Source of the DNA: Nageia nagi
Lineage: Eukaryota; Pinophyta
Reading direction: 5' to 3'
Assembly (NCBI GenBank): GCA_050084985.1
Contig: JBITNC010000001.1
Location: 164,114,001-164,178,000, forward strand
Length of the DNA stretch: 64,000 nt
This document shows positions 20,585 to 31,790 of the stretch, piece by piece; position 1 is the stretch's first letter; each line of letters starts with the position of its first letter. The notes beneath the pieces were generated by a model that made no database searches, was not told the DNA's origin, and was given only the letters and a program-made list of their open reading frames with translations. The translations under genes were made by a program, and so were the position numbers.

Positions 20585-23417
20585 GTTGGAGGCTCCTCTT
20601 CACTTCCTTGGTTTAAAAATTCATCCTCAACTTGAAGGTCTTCATTATTCACTCCATTGTGAGGTAAAAGAGTTTCAAAGGTATAACCTTCTTTCTCTCT
20701 TAATATCACTCCATAATACTAACATTCTAATTTGATAATGTTAGTTGCAAATTTACTTTAGAAAAATATGTTAAATATGTCATTTTTTACTAACATATTT
20801 TTACATAACTAACATTAATAAGAGGGATGTTATTGTTTCAACAAGAGGGATGTTATTGTTTCAACATGATTAATGTTAGTAAATGTTTTTGTAAAATGCT
20901 AGTAAGTTTTTTTTGGTAATAAAAAAGGGGGGAGAGAGTTCTATTTTATTTAAACCTTTGGGGAAGGGAAGAGTTGTATTTTTTTGTAAAACAAAGATAA
21001 GAAAAGTATGATCCTTTATGCAAAATCTTTTTGTAACAAGTTTTTTGTTATTGTAGGTAGCTTCTTTTTTTAATTTGTAATCTTCGTCGGCATGTCCATA
21101 GTGGTTGTTAGCCACCTCTTGGCCCTCCACTCCACCTACAAGTCACTCCATGGCATCTAGGCCCCTCCTTCTATGCATTTTTTGGTAGGACCTTGCAACC
21201 TAATTTTTTTTAGGACCTCAAGACCTCCTACAAGCACAGTAAAAATGGCCCATTAACAAGGCCCCTATGAACACCTATTTTTATCTCCTATTTATAACCT
21301 CTATCTCCTTTTCCCCTCCTTGGTAGTGACCTAACCCCACACAGGCCCATCCTATGCCACGCAAGCCCTCCCTTGCACCTTGGTACTTCCCTCATGTCTG
21401 GTGAAGGTTTATTTAGGGTATGGGAATCAATCTTGGCCTCTTTCAACCACCCGTTGCATGAGTAGGAGGGCTCCTATTGGTCACACCCTCTCCTCTATCA
21501 TAGCTACCTCACTAACCTCCTCCCCACTGCTCTTATGGTTACGCATTTTGTTTTTTAACTTACACATTTTTTTTGGTTTAGTCAGATCTCCTCCTCTGCC
21601 ATGGTTGCCCGTAGGTTCAAACCCAGATCTTAACGTGGTGAGCCCAAGCTTCCCACCACTTCCATCCTCTGCCTATGACCTCCTCATGCAATGGACCTCC
21701 AATTCCTATCCTACTGCTTTTTTTTATGTGTCATTAACTTTATTCAGTGGGTGACATAATTTTTTGCCTTTCTTTAATTTGCTTGCCAAACAAGTTTGTG
21801 TATTATTATGAGTTTCTTAAATACATGAAGTCAAAGAGCATTAAAGATATGCATCTACTTGAAGTATGGGTATCCATATTCAATTTTAATACTTGTTTCC
21901 TTTTTATCTTTACTTCTTGAGTAAGTTAATATTTACTTGACGTGAACTCTACCTTGCCCATCATGAAATCTGACTTGGAGTGCATAAAGGGCCAAATATG
22001 CATGACTGGTTGAGTAAAAAATTTTAATTACTAGTCTTTTAAACTTTTTGGCATTTTTAAGACTTAAAATAAACACTTACTTTGATTAACATAGTACTTT
22101 ACTACTTTCTAAAAGATTTCTACTAAGTGTTTAAAGTGTTAGAGAGAGAATTTATTATACTAAGGTTATTTTTTTAGTACTTTGAAAGTATTTTAGCCTT
22201 AATAAAAAAAAAGAGAGGATCATGATTTTAAGTAAATAAGGGGGAATTTTTTTACTTAAAAAAAAAAAGATTAGAATGCATACCTATTAAATATTAAAAT
22301 TTCTTGGATGCATGACTAGATTTTTTTTTATCTCTCTAAAGCATTCATTTATAATTAAGTATTACAAATTAAAAGGAAATGATGCATGCTTATTAATGAT
22401 GCATACTTTTTTTTTTATGTTATGGGATTGATGCATGCTAAGTACTTTCTTATGCAAAGTTAATGGACTTATGCAAATTATGGCATTTCTATCCTTATGC
22501 AAAGTAAACTTAATTGATGATGCATGCTTATTTCTTTTAAAGATGCATGTTTATGCTTAAGTATTTATCATTTTTTCTTGAAAAGTTAACTTGTGCAAAT
22601 TATGGAACTATGTAAAAATTTCCTTTAGGGGTTAGTAAACAAAATCCATTAGACACATAGGTTTCAAATTGTATGGATGATGTTTTATTTATGCTCTTTA
22701 CTTCATGTTTTGCACTTTGATTTATTTGCTTATGCAAAAAAAAAATGCAAATATTGATATGAGCAACCCTCTAAAATGAACACATTCACACGTACATTCT
22801 GCAATATGACTTGTTTGGGGAGCCATGAGGTGAGGATAGGTAAACTGGAGCCTTTAAATCCAAAGATCCAAATGGTGAAAAGTTCGTACTTCTCAATTGC
22901 CCTTAATTCCTCTGTTGGTCTGGACATAACTCTATTAGGTGGATAGGTATGTGTGTAGTGATACCACATATCCGCACGTCTATTCAGAGATTATCTTGAT
23001 AACCTAGGAGGATAACTTAAAACCTATTCAAGATTAATAATTTGGTTGATCCAATAAATGTTGAAACCTTAGAAAATAGCTAGCACTTCTCCTTGTGAGC
23101 GTATATTGATGCCCAAGGGAAACTAGTTGAGGATTGGTAGGACCTAGGCTCTTCTTGTGTGGGCATCCAGGTGAAGGCCTAATTTTAGATAACAAAATAA
23201 GCCTCAACAATGTCACTCTAATTCTACAGTTCTTGATATGAGAATTGTATTTGGGTACATGCGTTATTATTTGAATTGTAAAACATTTACACTTGTGAAT
23301 CAAATCAAGCATGTCTTTAGTGTTAAATGTAACATGTATTATTTACTTGATTAAAATTTAACATTTAATGTTGTTTATTGAACCACATACTTATTATTTC
23401 ATATTCTTATGTAGCAA
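20585..23417 (+). other. Long leader of family I Copia, copy 2
   Basis: No conserved protein is recognised. Blocks are shared with the copy 1 leader. A CT-rich island (about 21,100-21,720) has a 124-codon frame (21,380-21,754) of Pro/Ser/Leu-rich composition without a known domain, and I consider it fortuitous. The gcatgcat-rich tract (22,270-22,620) corresponds to that at 4,200-4,620. Confidence 0.65.
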
Positions 23418-24500
23418 ATGGGAGAATCCTTCTTACCCAAACACATTCTTGATGGTTTCAACTATGAGATTTGGTAACCTTAGATGAGAGCTAAACTGCA
23501 GGTAAAGAAGTTTTGGTAAATAATGAATGAAAACCTTGTACCTCCTACAGATGAGAAGGCACTAGAGGCTTATAACATGAAGAATGAGCTAGCACCCTCC
23601 ATGATTTACGATGTAGTTTTAGATGATATGCTCCTGATGATTTTCTCTTTAACCTTAGCAAAGGAAGCATGGGATAAGCTTAAGCAAATCTACCTTGGTT
23701 CAAATGTTTCAAGAAGATTTACCATTCTCCAAAAGTTGCTTCAATCTCGTCAAGGGAAAGATGAAAATGTGGCTATCTACTTGAACAAAATCATTGACCT
23801 AAGGACCTAATTTATTGCTTATGGATGTAATTAGATCAATAATGAGCTCATGGTCTTCATCATCCTTCAAAGCCTTTATTCAAAGTTTAGAAACTTTATA
23901 ACGGTTATGGAAATAAGGCTTGATGATGAATAAGAAGTCTTCTCCCTTGAGAACCTTTCAAAGCACCTATTGAAGTATGAGAAAACCCTTAATAATAAGG
24001 TGTTGATTTCTTCTCCTAAGGATAATAATATTGCTCTTGGAGCAACCAAAACTCACTTCAAGAAGAAGTTCAACCATCAAAAGAAATCTTATCCTTCTTC
24101 CTCTAAAACATTTGAGAAAAGAGGTAATGGCTATAATAGCAGCAAAAACAACAAAAACAATTACCACAATAGCAGGAATAATGGCAATAATAATCATTTC
24201 AAACAAAGAGATAGAAAAGGTAAAGCCAACACTCCTTATCCTAAAGAAAAGTTTGATGGTAACTATAACTATTATGGCATTCACGGTTATAAAGAAATTG
24301 ATTGCTACAAAAACAAAAGAGAGGAAAAAAATAAAGGTAATGGAAATGTAAAGAACTACAAAGGAAAGAAAAATACTCATGTTGGTTTTGTTGTGATGCT
24401 CTACTCCATGTCTCGCTCTTTTTATCTGAATGGATTGTTGACTCTGGTTGAACTAATCACCTATGCTTTGAAAATGAAAAGTTTGAGAACTTCACAATTA
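23418..24500 (+). pseudogene. Copia gag, copy 2
   Basis: Begins MGESFLPKHILDG and is homologous to the open gag of copy 1. Stops replace Trp and other codons soon after the start (near 23,475 and 23,520), and the rest persists in pieces: 23,523-23,810 (UBN2-type gag) and 23,970-24,380 (Lys/Asn/Ser-rich tail). The zinc knuckle near 24,265-24,310 reads YNYYGIHGYKEIDC, so the first two Cys and the His are replaced by Tyr. Nucleocapsid function is therefore lost. Confidence 0.85.
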
Positions 24501-25760
24501 TAAAAAGGATGTGGTTATGATAGGTGATAACTCTACCCTTGAATTCTAAGGAATTGGGAGTGTGCTGATTCATGGAAAGGTAATTGAAAATGTTCTCTAT
24601 GTTTCTAAGTTAAATATGAACCTTCTCTCTATGATCTAAGTTGCTAGAAAAGGGTACTCTTTTGAGTTTAACTCTTAATCCTTGTGTATTAATAAAGGAC
24701 TTACCACTTTGGTTAAAGGCTTTATGAAAGATAACCTCTACATTATGAATCAAGTTCCATGAAAGATGTGTCTTACTTCTAGTGTGTGTTCTAAAGGAAA
24801 TCTTTGGCACCATCGTTTAGGGCACCTTAACCATAAAAGTATTCAATTCATGAAATACCAAGAACTTGTGGAAGGTTTACCTTCAATTTCTCCTTCGATT
24901 GGTCTATGCAAGAAGTGCATTATTGGCAAGATGCATAGATAAAAGTTTGAAAAAGATAAGGCAACAAGAGCATCTCAACCTCTTCAACTTGTGCATTTAG
25001 ATTTGATGGGTCCATTTCAAACTAAATTGCTTAGAAGAGCATCTTACATCTTGATCTTCATTGATGACTTTAGTAGGATGACCTTTGGGTATCTACTTGA
25101 GCACAAGGATCAAACCTTTAAGAGTTTTGAGGTTTTTAAGGCCTTTGTTGAGAATCAAAATAACCTTAAAATTATGATATTGAAATTAGATAATGGAGGA
25201 GAATATAACAGTAATGAGTTTAATAATTATTATGTTAAGTATGGAATCAAGAGGTAATTTACAATTCCATACATTCCTTAACAGATGATGTTACTGAAAG
25301 GAAAAATAAAATAATTATGGAGATGGATAGATGTATGTTGGGTAATCTTCTTAAATTCTTGTGGGGTGAAGCTATGAGCACTCCTATTTACACCTTGAAT
25401 AGGTGTCCCACAAAATTCATTCAAAGTAAAACTCCTTTTGAGGCATGGTCAGGAAGAAAACCTAACATTTCTCACTTTAAGGTGTTTGCTTGTGAAGCAT
25501 TCTCCTACATTATTTTGAGAAAAAGAATAAGTTAGAAAAAAGAGCTAAAAAATGCATCTTTGTGGGTTATGATAGTCAGCATAGAGGCTATAGGCTCTAC
25601 TCTCCAACCTATAAAGCAGTATTCATTTCAAGGGATGTAAAGTTCAATGAACTTCCTAAAGAATCTACTTCTAATGAGGATGTTGATGATCTAGAGGACT
25701 CTTTAGTTGCTCTTATATGGTTCAATATTGATGTACATAAGTCACCTTAAGAACAAAATT
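24420..25760 (+). pseudogene. Copia protease and integrase, copy 2
   Basis: The protease motif WIVDSG is intact but the next codon is TGA (near 24,430-24,450). The pre-integrase HHCC region (WHHRLGHLNH...CKKC) is at about 24,805-24,930. The integrase core follows with the first Asp region (LDLMG, near 25,000), the second (LDNGGEY, near 25,190) and the Glu region (ERKNKIIMEM, near 25,296-25,330), then the GKKP-like tail (WSGRKPNISHFKVF). Frameshifts and stops separate these pieces, so no integrase would be made. Confidence 0.88.
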
Positions 25761-25859
25761 CTCCAACACAAAGGGTAACAAGGAGCATGACCTTGACCAA
25801 ATCCTTAATTGCCAAGATTGACAATAAGCATAAACCCTCAACCTTCAAAGAAGCTTCTA

Positions 25860-26640
25860 AGTATGAGTGCTAGATGGAAGCCATGAAAGTGGAGTATGAG
25901 GTGCTTATGAAAAATAAAATTTGGAACTTGGTTTCTTATCCCAATGAAAAGAATGTGATTGGAAATAAGTAGATCTACAATATCAAGTTCAATTTAGTTG
26001 GAGATATAGAGAAATACAAGGCAAGGTTAGTAGCTAAATGTTTCGCTCAGAAATACAATGTAGATTATGAGAAAACCTTTGCTACCATGGCAAAGACGCC
26101 TGCTATGAGAGTTATTCTTACTCTTTCTATAGCTCAAGGATGGAAATTTTTTCAACTTGACATTAAGAGTGCATTTCTCAATAATGAATTAGATGTGAAA
26201 ATCTTCATGAACCAATAAAAAGGGTTTATTATGGAAGGTAAAGAGTCCTTTGTGTGCAAGCTAAAGAATTCATTGTATAGACTTAAGTAAGCACTTAGAG
26301 CCTAGTACAAAAAGATTTCAAGGTACTTTGCAAATATTGGATTTTTTAAGTATTTTTCTAACTCTGATCTATATGTGCTTAATTAAGAAAAAGATGTGAT
26401 CTTGATTCTCTTTTATGTGGATGATCTTTTCATTACTAGGAACAATGATGAAATCATTCAAAAGTGCATATCTAAACTTAAGGCAATATTTGAAATGATT
26501 GATCTTGGTCTCTTGCACTACTATCTTGGAATGCAAGTGTATCAACACAAAGATTGTACTTATCTTAGTCAATCTAAGTATATATCATACATCTTACAAA
26601 AGTTTGAAAAGGAGAGGTGTAGATATGCTACAATCCCAAT
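25860..26640 (+). pseudogene. Copia reverse transcriptase, copy 2
   Basis: RT blocks are in order: W.LV near 25,920-25,935; KARLVAK near 26,015-26,035; QLDIKSAFLN near 26,152-26,182; the catalytic FYVDDLF near 26,410-26,430; and DLGLLHYYLGMQV near 26,501-26,540. At least five in-frame TAG/TAA codons occur, most at positions where the family has Trp or Gln (for example before MEAM, after GNK, after RLK and before YKK). This pattern fits C-to-T change after silencing by methylation. Confidence 0.9.
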
Positions 26641-27325
26641 CTCTCCTGGAATCACTATTTCTCTAAGCTCCAACTCTCAGTTAGCTAATGCTACAGCATA
26701 CAAGCAATTAATTTGTAGTCTTTTGTATTTGATTATATCTAAGCTAGATATTACCTTTGCGGTGAATTTGATGGCACGATTCATGTAAAAATCATATGTT
26801 GAGCACCTCAATGCTATTGAGAAAATCTTAAGGTATGTTGCAGGGACTAAGGATCTTGCTCTCAAGTAATCCAAGTTAACCTCATTTATTCTCTCTAGAT
26901 TCTCAGATTTTAATTATGGGGGAGATAGAGATGACAGAAAGTCAACCTTTATGTATGTGTTTAGCATTGGTTTAGGTGCTATCTCTTGGGCTTCCAAGAA
27001 GTAGCCTACTATTTCTTTTTCCACCATAGAAGCCAAATATCATGCCATGTCTATTGTAGCCTAGGAAGCCATTTAGCTAAGGCATATTTTTAAAAAAAAT
27101 AGCTATGAGCAAGGTAGCTCATCTTTGATTTCTTCAAGCAATCATTTGGATATTTCTTTGGCTAAGAATTCTATATTCCATTATAGAACAAAACATGTGG
27201 AAATCCATGCCCATTTTATCAGGAAGAAGGTTCTTAATGGCATCATACACCTAGAATATTGTCCATCCACCTTGAACTCTACTGATTTATTCACCAACCC
27301 CCCTCTCAAAAGCTCAGTTTTGTAA
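26641..27325 (+). pseudogene. Copia RNase H, copy 2
   Basis: Follows RT without a gap. It retains the LLYLIISKLDITFAVN region (near 26,720-26,770), the GAISWASKK region (near 26,970-27,003), TIEAKYHAM (near 27,025-27,050) and the C-terminal FTNPP word (27,291-27,306). Stops include one after SKK and others in the EA.YHA..A.E segment. It ends at 27,323-27,325. Confidence 0.85.
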
Positions 27326-27469
27326 TCTTAGGGATGTTATTAGGTTGGTGAAGTTGCCCTCAAAGGAGAGTGAAATTTGAATTCTTGTATTGAATTTATA
27401 TTTATGATGACAACTTCACCCTTAGGAGGATTTTATGCTGTATAGTGTTAATTTTATTATACACCTTCA

Positions 27470-27727
27470 TGGTAAGTTCACTCTATGTGAAGAACTTATT
27501 GTACAAATTGGCCAATCTATCACTATTCAGTTATCTATGTGTGAGGAACTCTTATGTGTTTTTTATTATTATTTAGTTATCCATATGTGAGGAACTTGTA
27601 TGTGCATGCTCTATTTTTGATCAATCTAGCATTGTTCAGTTATCCATGTGTGAGGAACTCTTATGTGTCTTTTGGCACTATTCAATTATCTATATATGAG
27701 GAACTCATATGTGCATGCTCTATTTTG
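27470..27727 (+). repeat. Tandem repeats in the Copia 3' non-coding region
   Basis: A word near ttcagttatccatgtgtgaggaactcttatgtg recurs at about 27,525, 27,573, 27,634 and 27,679, within a higher-order pair of about 107 bp marked by tgtgcatgctctatttt at 27,601 and 27,710. It lies between the RNase H stop and the polypurine tract. Confidence 0.75.
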
Positions 27728-28177
27728 TAATTATAATCAACACATATTTTATATACAATAAGTGACTATAAGTTTTTGGCATGGCATCTTCGTGATGATT
27801 TATAGTGCACCATTGATCAGTTCATGATGGCATTTGTGTGATTCATCTATCCTTGTTGATATGAATATGATACATCTAAATAATCTTATTATTTGATCTA
27901 CTTATGACTTGCAGATTCGTTTAAAATTGTAGGTTACTTACCTCAAGTATGCAGGCTCTTGGAGACTCTTCATGACTTCTAGTTGGATGACTACTTCATG
28001 TACATTGAAAGTAATTGTGGTTAATGATTGCATTTGGAAAAGTAGTGAGTCTCAAATTAGATCTTTCTTACTTCAAAAATATGTAAAAAATTCTCATCTC
28101 TATTGTATTCCATTTGGAGGAGAACTCTCTTACTTTCTCTTCTTCTTCTCTCTTACACGCTCTATCCCAATATTGCA

Positions 28178-28188
28178 TCAAGGGGGAG
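28178..28188 (+). promoter_or_regulatory. Polypurine tract of family I Copia
   Basis: The purine run AAGGGGGAG abuts the TGTTGAAATG start of the 3' LTR, the standard plus-strand priming site. Confidence 0.88.
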
Positions 28189-28688
28189 TGTTGAAATGTA
28201 TAATGCATTATTGTAAAGGTTTGTATTAGATATTCTATGTAAATTCACTAATACTTATGGGTATCATTTGATAACTTAAGTATTTAAGTGAATATGATAA
28301 TGTAAATTGTCCTACACTCCATGTCATGAGCATGCCCCTTGGGTAAAAGGATGTGCATATCATGCTTTTGTACATTGGATAAAAAGATGATCCAAAGAGG
28401 GATTTTAGCCTATAAATATAAAGCTTCCTCTTTGTAATCATACACCAATTGTGAAGTAAAGTTATGTTATAGGATAGAAGTTAGGAGATGAGATTAGGAG
28501 GATTGTAAGAGAGTTGTATTTGTAATCGAAGTAAAGATCTAGTTAGTGGATGTACTCCTAGTTGGAGGAACCACTTACATCTTGTGTTATGTTTGTGAGA
28601 TTGCTTTGTGTGATTGTTAGATGTGAATTGTGAGCTTTCATGTGATCTTGATTTTTTAGGAATTATCTTGTTAGTGTTAATTCCTTCA
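28189..28688 (+). repeat. 3' LTR of family I Copia, copy 2
   Basis: Starts TGTTGAAATGTATAATGC and ends TTAATTCCTTCA, then the target duplication TCTTC. It differs from the 5' LTR by many substitutions and small indels, so the insertion is old. Confidence 0.92.
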
Positions 28689-28693
28689 TCTTC

Positions 28694-30214
28694 CTCATAC
28701 AAATCAGTCTTCACTCTTGATGAGGGATCTTCTTCTCCAACAATTAATACCTTCATAGTCATGATAACTTGAATTTCACCAACCCTGGTTATATCTTCAT
28801 TCACTATTTCATTTTCTATTGCATCTTTATCCTTCCAAATGAGATAGTATCTTATGCTCTTCTCTTCATACAACACATACTTCACTCTTGATGAGTGAGG
28901 TTCCTCATTAAGCATGAAACTTATAGTCTTCATCTCCTTTTCATCTATGATCTCTCTTAGATCATTATCCCATATTGCCTCTCTAATAAAATTATCATTC
29001 ACTTAAAATGAGTGAGTTTCACAATATCCATTCACCCAATGTGAATGGTCTTCAAGCAAGGAGCACTCCATGAATTTCAATCCTCTATTATTTTTCTCCC
29101 CCTTTAGAGAAACTCTAACATATGGGTAATTATCTCCTAAAAATTCATCTATTTTCTTTCCAATAAGATAATATTTCATTCCAAATGAGTTAGCTCTCAA
29201 ATTTGGTTCATCACAATATATCATTCCAAATTAATGATCTTCCACTTCATCTAAGTGGGATGCAACCAAAAAGCAACACTCCCCCATGATAAGTTGTTCT
29301 TCCAATTTTGGTGTGAATTTCGTCTACATGAGATATTATTTAACCACCTCATCTTGGTGGTCTTCAACTTGGAAAAGCCAATATTTTTCCATGAATAACT
29401 CTTCAAAAAAGGGTTGAGATGTTAACTCCTCCTCTACAAGTTAAAGGTGCATCTCTTTAATAAGACATTAATTCTCCTTATGCATGATGTGAATGCTCTC
29501 AAAGCATGCCATTCCTAAAAGATATTTATCAACATAATTTTTTTTCAACATATTTTCCCTCTAAAATAAATAATCCATCATGCATGTCTTCATCATAAAA
29601 CATACCTTCAACAAGAAGTTGCTCATAATAATCTTCATCATAACAAGCCTTCACATAAGGCTTCTTCACATCCTCCCCTTCAAGAAGGAATTCATCATGC
29701 ATGCCTTCATAATACATCTATCCACATGATCCTTTACCATAACACTCTTCAAACATATATGCCTCCCCATAACAAGAGAAAGGATGTCCATAACAAGAAC
29801 ACGAGTTTCTATAAGACTCTCCAAAATGGTGGTTTGGTCTGGAACAAGTCTCATCTTTGCTCAAATAATCTCCATGAGAGTCCTCATCACACACATAAGC
29901 ATTTTGTATTATTCTCCATGCACTTGCAACTATCCCATGACTATAAATGAGTGGGAAAAAACTTTTTTCAATACCTTTTCTTAAGTCCATAAGAGCCAAG
30001 CAATTTTGATATTGCTCCTCTTTTTTCAACCTCTTCCCTTTTTTCCAAGTATGCTCCATGTGAGAGGTTCTTCGTAGTTATCTTCTACAATGCTCCAAAG
30101 GTATTTTTCCATTAAGAACATATTCATTATTATGCTCCAATAAGCATAATATTCACCATCAAATTTTGGTACCTCTATGCCCTCAAATATGGTAGCCATC
30201 CAACAATCTTCCAT
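28694..30214 (-). pseudogene. Gag-like plus acidic-repeat reading of the non-autonomous LTR element
   Basis: From 30,214 the minus strand starts with a Copia gag N-terminus (MATIFEGIEVPKFDGEYYAY, then SIVEDNYEEP). After a frame change, 30,059-29,718 continues the gag domain (CLALMDLRKGIEKSFFPLI, AWRIIQNAY). The gag domain then stops short and gives way to Glu/Asp/Tyr-rich readings with repeated words such as YDEDMHDG and SSRVK.-LYEE (29,717-28,694). No zinc knuckle, protease, integrase or RT is seen. The C-terminal acidic part is unlike usual Copia gag and I do not recognise it. Confidence 0.7.
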
Positions 30215-30425
30215 TATGATGGACTATCAATTAGAAGCAACTCATTCACACTTACAAAAGGTTATTGGGTGGAGTGTTGTTGTTAGCAACCATTACACCA
30301 TCAACTATTCAACAAAACTTTAGGCCTCTATTCACACACTTACAAGAGTTTCTCTAAGTTCTTGCAAACATCCATAAACTTAACTCTAATCCTCTAGATC
30401 TCTCAACTAATATTTGATACCACAA

Positions 30426-31030
30426 TAAGTAGTATTATGCTTTTATTGATCAAAAAAAAATCATTAAATGCATATATAGATTTTGGAAAAACCTAAATAT
30501 AAACTCAAATAAATATACACTCAAGTTGGATAAACTCAACTTGTTACAATCCAATCTTGGAAAAGCATAAATCTAGAAGTCCTAACATTAACCTAACATG
30601 TTAGACAATAACTAGGCAAAATACACACCCAAAATAACAACTCCTAAAACTAAACTGGGAGCAAAAAAATTCATCCCAAACATGTTAAAAATAAGAAAAC
30701 ATGCTCTATTTTGAATTATGGTACATCTAGACTAAAATGCAATACATTAGACTAAAACATGATGCTATGGAATGAAATGTAATAGACTAGATAGCTTGTT
30801 ACAAATCATACAATATGATGATCAAACCTTAAACAAAGATAGGAATGTGTATACTCATTGGAAAGGTGTCCTTGAGAACTATACAATGCAAAAAGAATCA
30901 ACTCAATTGGATGTTTCTATAAAAATTTATGCCTTATTGAAGTTGACTAATCTATTTTTTAAGTCTAGTTGATCTTCAATTGGTTTGATCTTCAACTCAA
31001 ATGGTCTTTAATTAAGCTCAAGTTCCAATA
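30426..31030 (-). repeat. Right (5') LTR of the gag-only element
   Basis: Partner of 18,635-19,239. Its inner end on minus lies three bases from TGGTATCAAATA. Its outer end abuts the GCATG target duplication at 31,031-31,035. Confidence 0.85.
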
Positions 31031-31215
31031 GCATGATGCAAACACAGTTTCATGATCTGCAATGATTGTAAAATATGCAAAAAATGGTTTTTCTAAAAAA
31101 TACATAAGAAAACACAAGGCATGGGAATTATTTGATAAGATGCATGATTCAAACACAATTCCATGTTCTACAGTGATGTAAACATAGTTTCATGGTTTTT
31201 TGAAAAATACCTTAG
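31031..31215 (+). repeat. ~130-bp tandem array, right part
   Basis: Resumes the array cut at 18,634: atgcaaacacagtttcatg, then ...aatgattgtaaaatatgcaaaaaatgg, and a further partial unit near 31,120-31,210 (gataagatgcatgattcaaacac). This confirms that the DNA on both sides of the 12.4-kb insertion was one locus. Confidence 0.75.
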
Positions 31216-31790
31216 ATACTTTTATTCTAGATGCAATTGTCAGGTGTTAAGCCTTGATGGACATTTATTTGAAAAATGTGAAAGAATACAAGACATAAGA
31301 TTACATGTATGTAAAATGTAGAATAATATCTATTGAATTGACACCTCTACTCACCTTGCCTCACCTCTCCTCTACCCCCTTTTCTCTGTAAACTCAAAAA
31401 AGTTAAAATGCATGATAGGTTTTTCACTTTTTAAGAAGTTTGTTAGAATAATCATATTAACTTTAATGCCACATTTTTTTATGTGTATGATTATATAATG
31501 TAGATGGAACATAACACAAAGATAAGCATAATAAAATTCAAACATGCTCTATAATTATATCAATTATAAAGTCTATCCTCTCAATTACATGATGAATAAT
31601 ACTTATCACAACACATGAATGACTAAGTGGATTTATTTTTTATCAAATTTTGACCTTGAGTTTATTAGTCAAAAATATATCAAAGGCCAAGTTATCAAAG
31701 ATCAATTAGTCAAAGCACCATTTCAACAAGTATTAATTCTTTAGTTATTAAACTTTCGAATAAATGTATCTTTAAAGTTGATACACAAGA
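31216..31790. other. Unassigned A+T-rich DNA
   Basis: No feature is recognised between the tandem array and the Gypsy relic. Part may belong to the upstream RT region of that relic, decayed beyond recognition. Confidence 0.35.

Larger units (their letters stand above)
20085..28688 (+). mobile_element. Complete family I Ty1/Copia element (copy 2), inactivated
   Basis: An 8.6-kb element with 5' LTR 20,085-20,568, primer-binding site, 2.85-kb leader, gag, protease, integrase, RT, RNase H (the Copia order), a 0.85-kb 3' non-coding region, polypurine tract and 3' LTR 28,189-28,688. The target duplication TCTTC is exact at 20,080-20,084 and 28,689-28,693. All coding domains carry stops or frameshifts. 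It inserted into the internal region of the gag-only element, so it is the younger of the two. Copy 1 at 1,857-6,945 is a truncated relative. Confidence 0.95.
18635..31030 (-). mobile_element. Gag-only LTR element (non-autonomous), split by a nested Copia
   Basis: Two similar LTRs of about 605 bp (18,635-19,239 and 30,426-31,030) bracket an internal region of only about 2.6 kb once the nested Copia (20,085-28,688) is removed. The target duplication is GCATG at 18,630-18,634 and 31,031-31,035, and the neighbouring tandem units show the unbroken site (gttgcatgatacaaa). A primer-binding-like TGGTATCAAATA (minus) is at 30,411-30,422, and a purine tract (minus) at 19,241-19,252. The internal part encodes a Copia-like gag start and acidic repeats but no integrase or RT, so mobility would have needed enzymes from another element. 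It resembles the TR-GAG/LARD class. Confidence 0.85.

Noticed and set aside
21380-21754. 124-residue plus-strand frame in the Copia leader
   Set aside because: Ser/Pro/Leu bias follows from the CT-rich composition. No domain was recognised and no equivalent frame was found in copy 1.
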